From Bacteroidales bacterium (GTDB lineage: Bacteria > Bacteroidota > Bacteroidia > Bacteroidales > Bacteroidaceae), in contig JAGHUS010000042.1 of assembly GCA_018064685.1 (NCBI GenBank), positions 1-64,000 on the forward strand: DNA of 64,000 bases. Reading direction: 5' to 3'. Below the pieces are notes generated by a model that saw only the letters and a list, made by a program, of their open reading frames with translations, had not been told where the DNA came from and ran no database searches. The position numbers and the translations under genes are program-made. Below, piece after piece: positions 32,249 to 41,502 of this stretch; position 1 is the stretch's first letter; every line of letters begins with the position of its first letter.

Positions 32249-34426
32249 ATGAAAAAACAATTTTTAGCAAGTATGGCTTTGGCTTTGGCCTTCGGAACCT
32301 TTCCCGCGTATGCCAAGGACATCAAAGTCGACACCAAGAACAGCACGCTGCTGCTGAAGGCCGACGAGGGTCAGCCCCTGCACGTCAGCTATTATGGCAG
32401 CCATGTCAATGGCGACATCAACCAGGTCTATGCAGCCTATTCCATCTGGGAGGAGGCTTATCCCACCTTCGGCGGCGAGACCATGAAGCGTACCGCACTG
32501 AGTGTGAAGCATTTCGACGGCAACATGAGCACCGAGATGGTCGTTACGGGCAGCACCGAAAAGGCCGATGCCGACGGCACCCTCTACACCATCAACCTCA
32601 AGGACAACGTCTACAACTTCAACGTCGATGTTTGCTATCGCACACACACCACCAGCGACGTCATCGAGACGTGGACCGTCATCCATAACAACGAGAAGAA
32701 GCCCATCGAACTGCAGCAGTTTTCCAGCGGTTTCCTGCCCATCCGTCAGGGCAACGTGTGGATTCAGCACGCTCATGGCTCATGGGGCTCGGAGGGCGAA
32801 CTGACACGCGAGCCTCTTGCCCCCGGCATCAAGATGATTCAGAACACACAGGGCATCCACAATGCTGCCTTCGATCGTCCTGAGATTATGTTCTCGCTCG
32901 ATGGTGCACCACAGGAGAATACCGGTCGTGCCATCGGCGCCGTATTGTGCTGGAACGGCAACTACAAACTGTTTGTCGAGACGCAGGAGAAGAAGATTCA
33001 CCGTTTCACCGCAGGCATCGACGACGATCATTCCGACTACACCCTCAAACCGGGCGAAACGTTCACCACACCCGTTCTGGCTTATGCCTACAGCAACGAG
33101 GGACTGGGTGGCGTGAGCCGTGCCTTCCACCGCTGGGCTATGAACGGCGCTGTGGCTCATGGCAAGGACGACCGCAAGATTCTCCTCAACTCGTGGGAGG
33201 GTGTCTACATGGACGTCGAGCAAGCCAAGATGGAGGAGATGATGGACGGCCTGAAGGAACTGGGCGGCGAGCTCTTCGTGATGGACGACGGATGGTTCGG
33301 TACCAAGCATCGTCGCACCGTCGACAAGTATGCGCTTGGCGATTGGAAAACCGACACCGTAAAGCTGCCCAAGGGCGTTCCTGCCCTCGTATCGGCTGCC
33401 ACACAGCGTGGACTGAAATTCGGCATCTGGATTGAACCCGAAATGACCAATACACTTTCCGAACTATACGAGCAGCATCCCGACTGGATCGTGTGCCATC
33501 CCACACGCACACCTCGCACAGGCCGTGGTGGCACTCAGCTTGTTCTCGACCTTTCCAACCCCAAGGTGCAGGATTTCGTCTTCAACGTTGTTGACAACCT
33601 GATGAAGGAGAACCCCGACCTGTATTATTTCAAGTGGGATGCCAACATGGACATCAACACCTTCGGCAGCCATTATCTCGACGGCACCAAGCAGAGCCAC
33701 CTGTATGTCGACTATCAGCTGGGCCTCATCAAGGTGCTCGACCGCATTCGTGCCAAGTACCCTCAGCTCGTCATGCAGGATTGTGCCAGTGGTGGTGGCC
33801 GTGTCAACTATGGTTTGATGAAATACTTCGACGAGTTTTGGGTTAGCGACAACACCGATGCCCAGCAGCGTCTGTTCATCCAGTGGGGCACGAGTCAGTT
33901 CTTCCCCGCCATGACCATGGCACAGCACGTCAGCGCATCGCCCAATCATCAGACGGGTCGCATCATCCCCCTCAAGTTCCGCTTCGATGTAGCCATGACG
34001 GGTCGTCTCGGTATGGAGATGCAGCCCAAGCACCTCAACCAGCGCGAACTGGCATTTGCCAAGAAGGCATTTCAGACGTACAAGGACATCCGTCCCATCA
34101 TCCAGCATGGCGACCTCTATCGTCTTGTCAATCCCTACGACAAGCAGGGTTTCAGCAGTCTGATGTACGTCAACGAACAAAAGTCCGAAGCCGTATTCTT
34201 CGCCTATAAGTTCGAGCATTACGTCAACAAAGCCATCCCCCGTTTCTACTTCGCTGGTCTCGATCCCAACGCCACCTATCAGCTCAACGAGATAAACTGC
34301 TGGGACAACGCCAACGGACATTGGGAGGGCCACACCTTCACCGGCAGCTTCCTCATGAACGAAGGCATCGAGCTCGACCTGGGTGGTGAATATGCCAGCC
34401 GTGTCATCAAGCTCTCGCGTAAATAA
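32249..34426 (+). CDS. GH36 alpha-galactosidase, secreted
   Basis: 725 residues with a signal peptide (about 1-22, AYA/K). The N-terminal beta-sandwich domain is followed by a TIM barrel: NSWEGVYMDV (about 312), LFVMDDGWFG (about 341), FGIWIEPEM (about 391), YFKWDANMD (about 459, nucleophile Asp) and FWVSDNTDAQQR (about 530, acid/base Asp). These match GH36 alpha-galactosidases of about 700-730 residues, which release galactose from raffinose-type oligosaccharides and galactomannan. It is followed 199 bp later by a GH97 enzyme, giving two alpha-galactosidase-type enzymes of different families side by side. Confidence 0.93.
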   Translation: MKKQFLASMALALAFGTFPAYAKDIKVDTKNSTLLLKADEGQPLHVSYYGSHVNGDINQVYAAYSIWEEAYPTFGGETMKRTALSVKHFDGNMSTEMVVTGSTEKADADGTLYTINLKDNVYNFNVDVCYRTHTTSDVIETWTVIHNNEKKPIELQQFSSGFLPIRQGNVWIQHAHGSWGSEGELTREPLAPGIKMIQNTQGIHNAAFDRPEIMFSLDGAPQENTGRAIGAVLCWNGNYKLFVETQEKKIHRFTAGIDDDHSDYTLKPGETFTTPVLAYAYSNEGLGGVSRAFHRWAMNGAVAHGKDDRKILLNSWEGVYMDVEQAKMEEMMDGLKELGGELFVMDDGWFGTKHRRTVDKYALGDWKTDTVKLPKGVPALVSAATQRGLKFGIWIEPEMTNTLSELYEQHPDWIVCHPTRTPRTGRGGTQLVLDLSNPKVQDFVFNVVDNLMKENPDLYYFKWDANMDINTFGSHYLDGTKQSHLYVDYQLGLIKVLDRIRAKYPQLVMQDCASGGGRVNYGLMKYFDEFWVSDNTDAQQRLFIQWGTSQFFPAMTMAQHVSASPNHQTGRIIPLKFRFDVAMTGRLGMEMQPKHLNQRELAFAKKAFQTYKDIRPIIQHGDLYRLVNPYDKQGFSSLMYVNEQKSEAVFFAYKFEHYVNKAIPRFYFAGLDPNATYQLNEINCWDNANGHWEGHTFTGSFLMNEGIELDLGGEYASRVIKLSRK

Positions 34427-34457
34427 ACAATAAAACTATCGAAAATATAGTACTACT

Positions 34458-34562
34458 GAAATAAAATAGAATTAATGATATAATATCTCCCATTTCCCTC
34501 ATTTCATCAATATTTGATATATTTGGTTCGGATTCTTTATATTATTAATTCTATTTTATTTC
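34458..34562. repeat. 26-bp inverted repeat enclosing a copy of the 50-bp element
   Basis: 34458-34483 and 34537-34562 are inverted copies differing at one position (GAAATAAAATAGAATTAAT core). The 53 bp between them contain the third copy of the TTTCATCAATATTTG..TTCGGATT element of 31.1 kb, including a promoter-like TATATTTG at 34518-34525. It could be a hairpin in the RNA or a small mobile element. Confidence 0.75.
34518..34525 (+). promoter_or_regulatory. Possible promoter -7 element for the GH97 gene
   Basis: TATATTTG matches TAnnTTTG, about 100 bp upstream of the ATG at 34626, but no TTTG lies at the usual -33 distance. The related copies at 31.1 kb read GATATTTG there and do not match. 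Confidence 0.35.
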
Positions 34563-34625
34563 GTATATCTTTATCCTATCCCACCACATTCATCATATCC
34601 CTAAAATACCAATAACTTTTTTATT

Positions 34626-36401
34626 ATGAAAAGAACAATATTAACCATTACCTTATCTGCCATGGCCCTTATGTCCTTTGCTCAGACATCGCCCAACGGC
34701 AAGATCAAGGCCGAGACACAAGACCACCATTCGCTTGTGGTTAGCTACAAGAGCAATGCCGGATGGCAGACCATCTATCGTGCCGAGATTCCCGGCTTGC
34801 AAGAGGGCAGCCAACAGCCCATCAGCGTAAAATACGATATGATTAGCGGCAAGCGTCTGCACATCGACAAGAAAGGCAAGGAGTCGGTATACGCCATGCA
34901 AAATGGTGGTGTACTGAAGGTGCGCATCTTCAACGATGGTGTGGCCTTCCAGAAGGTAAGCCGCGAAAGCACCGGTTACAACGGCGAGTGTGAAACGCCC
35001 ATCGATCTCTCATCGTCCACCAACAGCTGGATTATGAAATGGAGCGACGGCGCCGAGGGTTTCTACACCCTGAATCAAAACATGAAGGCTGGCGACCGAT
35101 GGAGCGTTCCCGCCCTGTTCGAGTTCCCCAACAATGTCTTTGCCCTCCTTCACGAGTCCGACATCCATCATGATCAGGCTGCCAGTTCGCTGTACAGCAC
35201 CGACAAGCGTGGCGTCTTCCGCATCGTCACCGACAACAACAAGCAGTTTGCCAAAGCCTCATCGTGGAAGGTTCTGATGCTCGGTTCGCTCAGCGATGTT
35301 GTCGAGTCGACCCTCGTCACCGATGTCAGCACCCCCAGCAAGATTACCGATACCAGTTGGATTAAGCCCGGTGTGGTGTCTTGGGTTTACTGGGCATACA
35401 ATCACGGTTCGAACGACTATAACATAATTAAGAAATACGTCGACATGGCCGTCACCCTGAAACTGCCCTACGTCCTCATCGATGCCGAATGGGACGAGAT
35501 GAAGGATGGCAAGACCATCGAAGATGCCGTAAAATATGCTTTGAGCAATAACATCGATCCCATCATCTGGTACAACTCGTCGGTGGGTTGGGTGAATGGT
35601 GCGCCGGGGCCCAAGTTCCGTCTTAACAAGCCCGAAGATCGTGAAAAGGAATTCGCGTGGTGCGAGAAGATTGGCGTAAAGGGTTTGAAGATTGACTTCT
35701 TCAGTGGCGAGAACAACGACAACATGGCCTATTGTGTCGACCTGTTGGAATGTGCCGCCAAGCATCATCTCACGCTCAACTTCCACGGTGCAACCATCCC
35801 TCGTGGCTGGATGCGTACCTATCCCAATCTGCTCAGCACCGAGGGTGTGTATGGTGCCGAATGGTACAACAACGTGCCCACCTTCACCAAGCGTGCAGCG
35901 GCTCACAACGCCACATTGCCTTTCACCCGCAACGTAGTCGGCTCGATGGACTATACGCCTTGTGCCTTCAGCGATTCGCAACATCCCCACATCACTAGCC
36001 ACGCCCACGAACTTGCCCTTACCGCCCTTTTCGAAAGCGCATTGCAGCATTTGGCCGACCGCCCCGAAAGCTTCTATGCCCAGCCACAAGCCGTCAAGGA
36101 TTATCTTGGTCACCTTCCCACCGTTTGGGACGAGACCCTTCTCCTGTCGGGTTATCCCGGCAAGAATGTTGTCATGGCACGACGCAGCGGCAAGACATGG
36201 TACATTGCCGGCATCAACGGCACTGACGAACCTTGCACACTTACCTTCAGCACCAAGCGTATGAAGAAGATGGGCAAGCACGTCACAACCTTCCAGGATT
36301 CAGGCGACAAGCAGAATCCATGGAACATCACCATTGGCAACAAGGTCGAGACATCACAGCAGTGTGTGGCACGCGGTGGCTTCGTGATGGTGATAGAATA
36401 A
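34626..36401 (+). CDS. GH97 glycosidase, retaining alpha-galactosidase type
   Basis: 591 residues with a signal peptide (about 1-20). A beta-sandwich precedes a barrel with WVYWAYNHGS (about 252), YVLIDAEWDE (about 281), KGLKIDFFSGEN (about 352, Asp near 356), STEGVYGAEW (about 404) and a C-terminal beta domain. In GH97 the retaining, alpha-galactosidase branch has an Asp nucleophile in the K.DFF position. SusB-like inverting alpha-glucosidases use Glu residues elsewhere. Asp is present here, so I assign the retaining type. It is a little shorter than most GH97 proteins (about 640-720). It probably acts with the GH36 enzyme on alpha-galactosides; no SusC/SusD pair is nearby. Confidence 0.88.
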   Translation: MKRTILTITLSAMALMSFAQTSPNGKIKAETQDHHSLVVSYKSNAGWQTIYRAEIPGLQEGSQQPISVKYDMISGKRLHIDKKGKESVYAMQNGGVLKVRIFNDGVAFQKVSRESTGYNGECETPIDLSSSTNSWIMKWSDGAEGFYTLNQNMKAGDRWSVPALFEFPNNVFALLHESDIHHDQAASSLYSTDKRGVFRIVTDNNKQFAKASSWKVLMLGSLSDVVESTLVTDVSTPSKITDTSWIKPGVVSWVYWAYNHGSNDYNIIKKYVDMAVTLKLPYVLIDAEWDEMKDGKTIEDAVKYALSNNIDPIIWYNSSVGWVNGAPGPKFRLNKPEDREKEFAWCEKIGVKGLKIDFFSGENNDNMAYCVDLLECAAKHHLTLNFHGATIPRGWMRTYPNLLSTEGVYGAEWYNNVPTFTKRAAAHNATLPFTRNVVGSMDYTPCAFSDSQHPHITSHAHELALTALFESALQHLADRPESFYAQPQAVKDYLGHLPTVWDETLLLSGYPGKNVVMARRSGKTWYIAGINGTDEPCTLTFSTKRMKKMGKHVTTFQDSGDKQNPWNITIGNKVETSQQCVARGGFVMVIE

Positions 36402-36439
36402 ATCCAATCATGCCGCAACACTGCAACAGCGCAGCAGCA

Positions 36440-36572
36440 AAAAACATGCATGTACACGTCATGAACCATTCACGCGCACTTCCTGAACCATGCACGCGCA
36501 TTTCATGAACCATACACGTGCACTTCATGAACCATGCACGCGCATTTCATGAACCATGCACGCGCCATTGGT
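36440..36572. repeat. 22-bp tandem repeat, about five copies
   Basis: TGAACCAT begins at 36462, 36484, 36506, 36528 and 36550, exactly every 22 bp, with (GC)ACGCGCA centres. A partial unit with TGCATGTACACGTC precedes it. Upstream, at about 36413-36446, lies a diverged GCAACA/GCAGCA cluster ending AAAAACATG. The array fills the gap between the GH97 and Dabb genes. Confidence 0.9.
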
Positions 36573-36623
36573 GTCTAAGCCACAACGACTTTGTAATAAT
36601 TTTATTTAAAAACATTCATAATT

Positions 36624-36929
36624 ATGGTTAAGCACATTATTCTCTGGACTTTGAATCCGGAACTTACCGAGACACAAAAAGCCGAGGTAAAACTAGGTAT
36701 CAAGACAGGCCTGGAAGGCCTTAAGGGCAAGGTGCCTGGTCTGCTCGACGTGGTAGTAAACATTGACGGACGTCTTGCATCCAGCAACTGCGACGTGATG
36801 CTTGATTCAACCCTCGAAAACGAGGCTGCACTGAAGGCTTATGCCACACATCCCGCCCATGTCGAAGTGGCCGATACCAAAGTTCGTCCATACACCGTAC
36901 AGCGTACATGCCTAGATTTCGAGGTTTAA
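36624..36929 (+). CDS. Dabb family (stress-responsive A/B barrel) protein
   Basis: 101 residues, the standard size for a dimeric alpha+beta barrel. The N-terminal KHIILWTLNPELT, the helix LKGKVPGLLDVVVNIDGR and the segment YATHPAHVEVADTKVRPYTVQRTCLDFEV match the family, including the H.AHV..D motif. Members range from cyclases to proteins of unknown function, so only the family can be stated. No promoter is obvious, and a 22-bp array fills the upstream gap. Confidence 0.85.
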   Translation: MVKHIILWTLNPELTETQKAEVKLGIKTGLEGLKGKVPGLLDVVVNIDGRLASSNCDVMLDSTLENEAALKAYATHPAHVEVADTKVRPYTVQRTCLDFEV

Positions 36930-37007
36930 TCTATAAAACCATCGTTCCAATCCTCCAGTCTTGCAGCAGCAAATAATCTTGGATTGAATAGATCAAAACC
37001 ATCTTCT

Positions 37008-37030
37008 CTGTAATGCTGTAATACTGTATC
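37008..37030. repeat. CTGTAATG dispersed repeat
   Basis: TCTGTAATGCTGTAATACTG occurs here; related CTGTAATG tracts lie at 44299-44322, 47741-47772, 53157-53181 and 58465-58518, all in gaps between genes. Confidence 0.6.
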
Positions 37031-37061
37031 GATTTGAACATTAACGCTCTTGTACGTACAC

Positions 37062-37100
37062 AAAAAATGGGGAAGCATAGATTCACGTCTTGCTTCCCCA
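37062..37100 (-). terminator. Terminator of the fhs-to-M3-peptidase operon
   Basis: TGGGGAAGCA (37068-37077) pairs perfectly with TGCTTCCCCA (37091-37100). On the minus strand the stem is followed by ATTTTTTG, so it ends the leftward operon about 40 bp after the peptidase stop codon. Confidence 0.8.
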
Positions 37101-37140
37101 TATATTGTACTGGTACTTATTATGCCAGGTCGTCTATAGC

Positions 37141-39141
37141 TTATTCCTCGATCAGTCCACGGCCACGCAGGAACGCCTTGTTGTTGGGCTCACGACCCGC
37201 AAACTCCTTGAACAGTGTCATGGGCTCTTCGCTGCCACCACGCTCTAGGAATGTTGTCTTGAACTTCTTAGCCAGCTCCAGGTCAAACACCTTCTCGTTC
37301 TGTTCGAACACCGAGAACGCATCCTTGTCAAGCACCTCGGCCCACAGGTATCCGTAGTAACCTGCACAATAGCCACCCGAGAAGATGTGGTTGAAGTATG
37401 TGCTGCGATAGCGGAACCCAATCTCAGGGATGAGTCCAATCTCGTCTATCACCTTCTTCTCGAATTCGTCTACTGTGATTCCGTCTACTGTCTGCAGTTC
37501 ATGCCATTTCATGTCGAGTATCGATGCCGCACACAGTTCGGTGGTCATAAAACCCTGGTTGAACTTCAAGCTGTTGTTTATCTTCTCGACCAGTTCGGTG
37601 GGAATGACCTCACCCTTGTCGTTGGTGGCATACTGTGCCAGCAGTTCGGGTTGGAAAGCCCAATTCTCGTTGAACTGCGAGAACACCTCCACAAAGTCGT
37701 GTGCCACACTGGTGCCACTGACTGGAATGTAATGACATTGCGACAGCAGTCCGTGCAGTGCATGGCCGAACTCGTGGAAGACGGTCTGTACCTCGTCGAT
37801 GTTCAGGTACTCCTCGAGGTTGCCTACATTGCAGATGATGGGACGTACCATCTTACCTTCCTTATCCACATACTGCTCGCGCACATTGTTCATCCACGCA
37901 CCACCGCGCTTGCTGTTTCGGGGCAGATAGTCGGTAGTGAAGATGCCCACCAGTTCGCCTTTCTCGTCGGTCACCTTGTAGGTCTTCACCTCATTCTTAT
38001 TATACGAGGGCACGTCCTTAATCTCCTCCATGTTGATGCCATAGAGTGTCTTGGCTGCGATGAAGATGCCGTTCACAACCTTTTCCAACTTGAAGTAAGG
38101 CTTGATGAGTGCCTCGTCCAAATCGTATTTTTGCTTGCGCACCTTCTCGGCATAATACCACCAGTCCCATGGCTCAATCTTCGAACCGGCAGGCAGCTTG
38201 CCCGCTGCAATCTCTTCGTCCATGATCTGCTGCATGTCAGCCACCTCAACCTTGGCCTTCTCGACAGCCGCCTTCATGATGTCGCTGAGGAAGGCATCCA
38301 CGGTGGCAGGATCGTGTGCCATCTTATCGTCGAGCTGGTAGGCAGCCGGACTGTCATAACCCAGCAGCTTGGCTTGCTCGATGCGTAGCTTCACGATGTC
38401 CAGCAACAGCTGGCTGTTGTCGTTCTCGTTGCCGTTATGTCCGCGCATTGTGTACATCTTCAGCATCTCCTCACGCTTGGCTCGATCCTCGGTGCTGGTC
38501 ATGGCGTTGGGGTAGTCGCTTACGCTGATGCCGAACTTATCCTTGAAGGCATTGCTCTCGGCCAGCAGATTATTGCCGAACTTGAGAGTCTTGGCTGCCA
38601 GGTCCGAATTGATTTTCTTCAGCTGTTCCTGCTTGTCGGCAGGCAGTCCCACACCGTTACGCTTGAACCCCTCGTAGTATTTCTTCAGGCACATCTGCTG
38701 CTCGCGTGTCAGCTGGCTCTGGTCGGCATTATATATCTTTTCAATCCTTTCGTAGAGTGCCTTGTTGAAGTTGATGTTGTCGGAATGCTCGGTCATCATG
38801 GGCATGGCCAGTTCCATGACCGAATCCAACTCCTCGGTCTTATCGGTCTCGCTGATGTTGTATAATACGCCCGACACCTTGCGCAACGTGCCACCCGATA
38901 GGCTTAGTGCCTGAATGGTGTTCTCGAAGGTTGGTTCTTCATTGTTTGCCACGATGGCTTCAATCTCCTTGTTTTGTTCGTCGATACCAACTTCGATGGC
39001 CGGAATGAAATGTTCGGCCTTAATCTCGTCGTAGGGAGGAATGCCATAGGGTGTATCCCATTCTACTAGAAAAGGATTCTGCTGCGAGGTACATGCTGTT
39101 AATGCTGTAGCAGCCATAAGTGTTAGAATTGTTTTCTTCAT
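37141..39141 (-). CDS. M3 family metallopeptidase, lipoprotein
   Basis: 666 residues. A lipoprotein signal peptide ends in ALTAC, with Cys near 17. HEFGHALHGLL (about 459) is the M3 zinc motif HExGH, with the third ligand Glu region following. The length and the N-terminal FLVEWDTPYGIPPYDEIKAEHF fit peptidyl-dipeptidase Dcp of Bacteroidetes. The enzyme would trim dipeptides from the C-termini of oligopeptides, anchored to the outer or inner membrane. It follows the GH3 gene by 10 bp and is the last gene of the operon. Confidence 0.92.
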   Translation of the reverse strand: MKKTILTLMAATALTACTSQQNPFLVEWDTPYGIPPYDEIKAEHFIPAIEVGIDEQNKEIEAIVANNEEPTFENTIQALSLSGGTLRKVSGVLYNISETDKTEELDSVMELAMPMMTEHSDNINFNKALYERIEKIYNADQSQLTREQQMCLKKYYEGFKRNGVGLPADKQEQLKKINSDLAAKTLKFGNNLLAESNAFKDKFGISVSDYPNAMTSTEDRAKREEMLKMYTMRGHNGNENDNSQLLLDIVKLRIEQAKLLGYDSPAAYQLDDKMAHDPATVDAFLSDIMKAAVEKAKVEVADMQQIMDEEIAAGKLPAGSKIEPWDWWYYAEKVRKQKYDLDEALIKPYFKLEKVVNGIFIAAKTLYGINMEEIKDVPSYNKNEVKTYKVTDEKGELVGIFTTDYLPRNSKRGGAWMNNVREQYVDKEGKMVRPIICNVGNLEEYLNIDEVQTVFHEFGHALHGLLSQCHYIPVSGTSVAHDFVEVFSQFNENWAFQPELLAQYATNDKGEVIPTELVEKINNSLKFNQGFMTTELCAASILDMKWHELQTVDGITVDEFEKKVIDEIGLIPEIGFRYRSTYFNHIFSGGYCAGYYGYLWAEVLDKDAFSVFEQNEKVFDLELAKKFKTTFLERGGSEEPMTLFKEFAGREPNNKAFLRGRGLIEE

Positions 39142-39151
39142 ATAAATTACG

Positions 39152-41491
39152 TTACAGATTATACTTTACCTTACCCTTGATGTCGGCCGACGATGCACCA
39201 ACATAGATGGTGAACGAACCGGGCTCGGCTGTCCACTTATGCTGCATTTCATCAAAGAACTTCAAATCGTCGTCCTGTATGGTATAGCTGACGGTCTTTT
39301 TCTCGCCGGGATTCAATGCCACCTTCTGGAAGAATTTCAACTCCTTGACGGGACGTATGACGCTAGCCTTGTCATCGCCTACATAGAACTGCACTACTTC
39401 CTGGCCAGCCACCTTACCGGTATTGCTTACCTCGATGCTTACCGTGCGTCCCGCAATGCTAGGTTTGCCGTAGGCAAATGTGGTATAGCTCAGTCCATAG
39501 CCGAAGGGGAATTGTGTTCTTGTCTTGAAGTAATCAAACCAACGATATCCAAGTAGGATGTCCTCGCCATAGATTTCGCTCTCGTCTCCCTGACGTCCTT
39601 TCGCTCTTTCTTGTGTGAAGTTAATGCCCTTCCAACCGTTTATGGCTGCATTTATGGTGGGCTCCGATGATAGAGGCTTACCCTCTACGCCGGCAAGTTC
39701 GGCAGGCAAATCTTTGGGGTGTACGCCGGGATAGCCGACAGTACCCATCTTATGTGCAGGGTAGTCGCTGAGCTGCAAACCGATGGTGTAGGGTAACTTG
39801 CCCGAGGGACAAACATCGCCTGAGAGGACGTCGGCCAGTGCGTGACCTGCCTCGCTGCCTAGATACCATGACTGAACCAGTGTGCTGGCCTTTCCGAGCC
39901 AGGGCATCGAATAGGCATTGCCCGAAACCATTACCAGTACAGTGTTTTTGTTGGCAGAAAGCAAGGCATCGACCAATTCGTTTTGATGGAAGGGGAGGTC
40001 ATAGGTCTGACGGTCGCCACCCTCACAATCCTGCAGGTGGTTCTTGTTCAGTCCACCTATATATATTACTACATCGGCATTCTTTGCCATCTCGACTGCC
40101 TCGGTGCGAAGCGAGTCGTAGAGTGCATCGGGCAGATTTCTGGTATTGCCATACATGCTTGGACCAGAAGCATATCCCTTGGCATACAATACGTTAGCTT
40201 TCTTGCCGTAACGCTCCTGAATGCCACGCAATGGACTAACCTCGTCGAAGGGCTTCAGCTCGCTGGAACCACCGCCGGCACAAAGACTACGTGTGGCATT
40301 TTCGCCAATGATAAGGATGTTAGGCTTGCCGTTTGTGGTTTTGTTCTGCGATGCCAGTGCCGTAAGTTTCTCGTCGGTGAGAGGCAGGAGTGTCTGACCC
40401 TTAACGGCATTGTTCTTCAATAATACGATGCCTTCACCAGCAATTTTTCTGGCAGCCTGCTGATGTTCGGGCGAGTTCATCGATCCATGTCCCGCGTTCT
40501 CGGCCATCTCGGTACGGAAGATCAAACGAAGCATACGACGCGCCTTGTCGTTGATAACTTCTTCGGGCACCTCACCACGCTTGCACATGTCCAGGTATCG
40601 CTTGCCCAAATAATAGGCATCATAACCCTGACCGAACTCGCTGGTCAAGCCATTCGTACCAGTTCCCATCTCGAGGTCGAGGCCATAGAACGCAGCCTCT
40701 TTGGTATCGTGACAAGCACCCCAGTCCGAGATGACTGCACCGTCAAATCCCCATTCACCCTTCAGTATCTCGTTGATGAGACGCTTGTTGTGGGTGGTAT
40801 GCTGGTTGAGGTATTGGTTATAGCTGCCCATGATGCTCCATGCACCACCTTGCTGCACCGCAGCCTGGAAGGGACGCAGATAAAGTTCGTAAAGGGCACG
40901 GTCGGAGATGCGAACGTCAACATGTCCGCGATAATCCTCTTGCTCGTTCAGTGCGAAATGTTTCACACAGCAAGCCACATTATTGCTTTGCAATCCCTGA
41001 ATGTAAGGCGCTACAAGTGTAGACGCAAGGAATGGATCCTCGCCCATATACTCGAAGTTACGTCCGTTGAGTGGGGTTCGGTATAGGTTGACACCAGGTC
41101 CTAACAGCACAGACTTGCGACGATAACGAGCCTCTTCGCCCACCATCTTGCCATAGAGCATGGACATCTCTGGTTGCCAGGTGGCAGCCAGACAAGTCAG
41201 TGCGGGAAAAGCCGTAACTGCATCGTTGGTCCAATTGGCGTGATTCCAGTCGTTCCAATTTATCTCCATTCTAACTCCGTGAGGACCATCACTGGTGTGT
41301 AGTTCGGGCACGCCAAGACGTTGTACGCCGGGGCTGGTAAACTTAGACTGTGCATAGCTGAGACGAACCTTCTCTTCCAATGTCATCTTCTTGAGGGTTG
41401 CCTCTACCTTTGCTTCGAGTTGCGCATCGGTCTGTGCAAATACTCCCAATCCAAATGCGGCAAAGATTACTGATACAAAGATTTTTTTCAT
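39152..41491 (-). CDS. GH3 beta-glucosidase, secreted
   Basis: 779 residues with a signal peptide (about 1-19). The barrel domain has LHTSDGPHGVR (about 66), CCVKHFALNEQED (about 178), GSYNQYL (about 216) and GAVISDWGACHD (about 252-263). The last holds the nucleophilic Asp. A second domain follows, then a fibronectin III-like C-terminal domain ending VGASSADIKGKVKYNL. This is the three-part structure of GH3 beta-glucosidases and beta-xylosidases. It would release glucose or xylose from oligosaccharides in the periplasm. It begins 11 bp after the hydroxyacid dehydrogenase stop codon. Confidence 0.92.
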   Translation of the reverse strand: MKKIFVSVIFAAFGLGVFAQTDAQLEAKVEATLKKMTLEEKVRLSYAQSKFTSPGVQRLGVPELHTSDGPHGVRMEINWNDWNHANWTNDAVTAFPALTCLAATWQPEMSMLYGKMVGEEARYRRKSVLLGPGVNLYRTPLNGRNFEYMGEDPFLASTLVAPYIQGLQSNNVACCVKHFALNEQEDYRGHVDVRISDRALYELYLRPFQAAVQQGGAWSIMGSYNQYLNQHTTHNKRLINEILKGEWGFDGAVISDWGACHDTKEAAFYGLDLEMGTGTNGLTSEFGQGYDAYYLGKRYLDMCKRGEVPEEVINDKARRMLRLIFRTEMAENAGHGSMNSPEHQQAARKIAGEGIVLLKNNAVKGQTLLPLTDEKLTALASQNKTTNGKPNILIIGENATRSLCAGGGSSELKPFDEVSPLRGIQERYGKKANVLYAKGYASGPSMYGNTRNLPDALYDSLRTEAVEMAKNADVVIYIGGLNKNHLQDCEGGDRQTYDLPFHQNELVDALLSANKNTVLVMVSGNAYSMPWLGKASTLVQSWYLGSEAGHALADVLSGDVCPSGKLPYTIGLQLSDYPAHKMGTVGYPGVHPKDLPAELAGVEGKPLSSEPTINAAINGWKGINFTQERAKGRQGDESEIYGEDILLGYRWFDYFKTRTQFPFGYGLSYTTFAYGKPSIAGRTVSIEVSNTGKVAGQEVVQFYVGDDKASVIRPVKELKFFQKVALNPGEKKTVSYTIQDDDLKFFDEMQHKWTAEPGSFTIYVGASSADIKGKVKYNL

Positions 41492-41502
41492 ATTATGTTA
41501 GT

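Noticed and set aside
35259-36281. Long antisense frame inside the GH97 gene
   Set aside because: Codon-pattern shadow of a gene with clear family motifs; no start signal.
32249-36401. Complete polysaccharide utilisation locus
   Set aside because: No SusC/SusD pair, hybrid two-component sensor or anti-sigma/sigma pair lies near the glycosidases.
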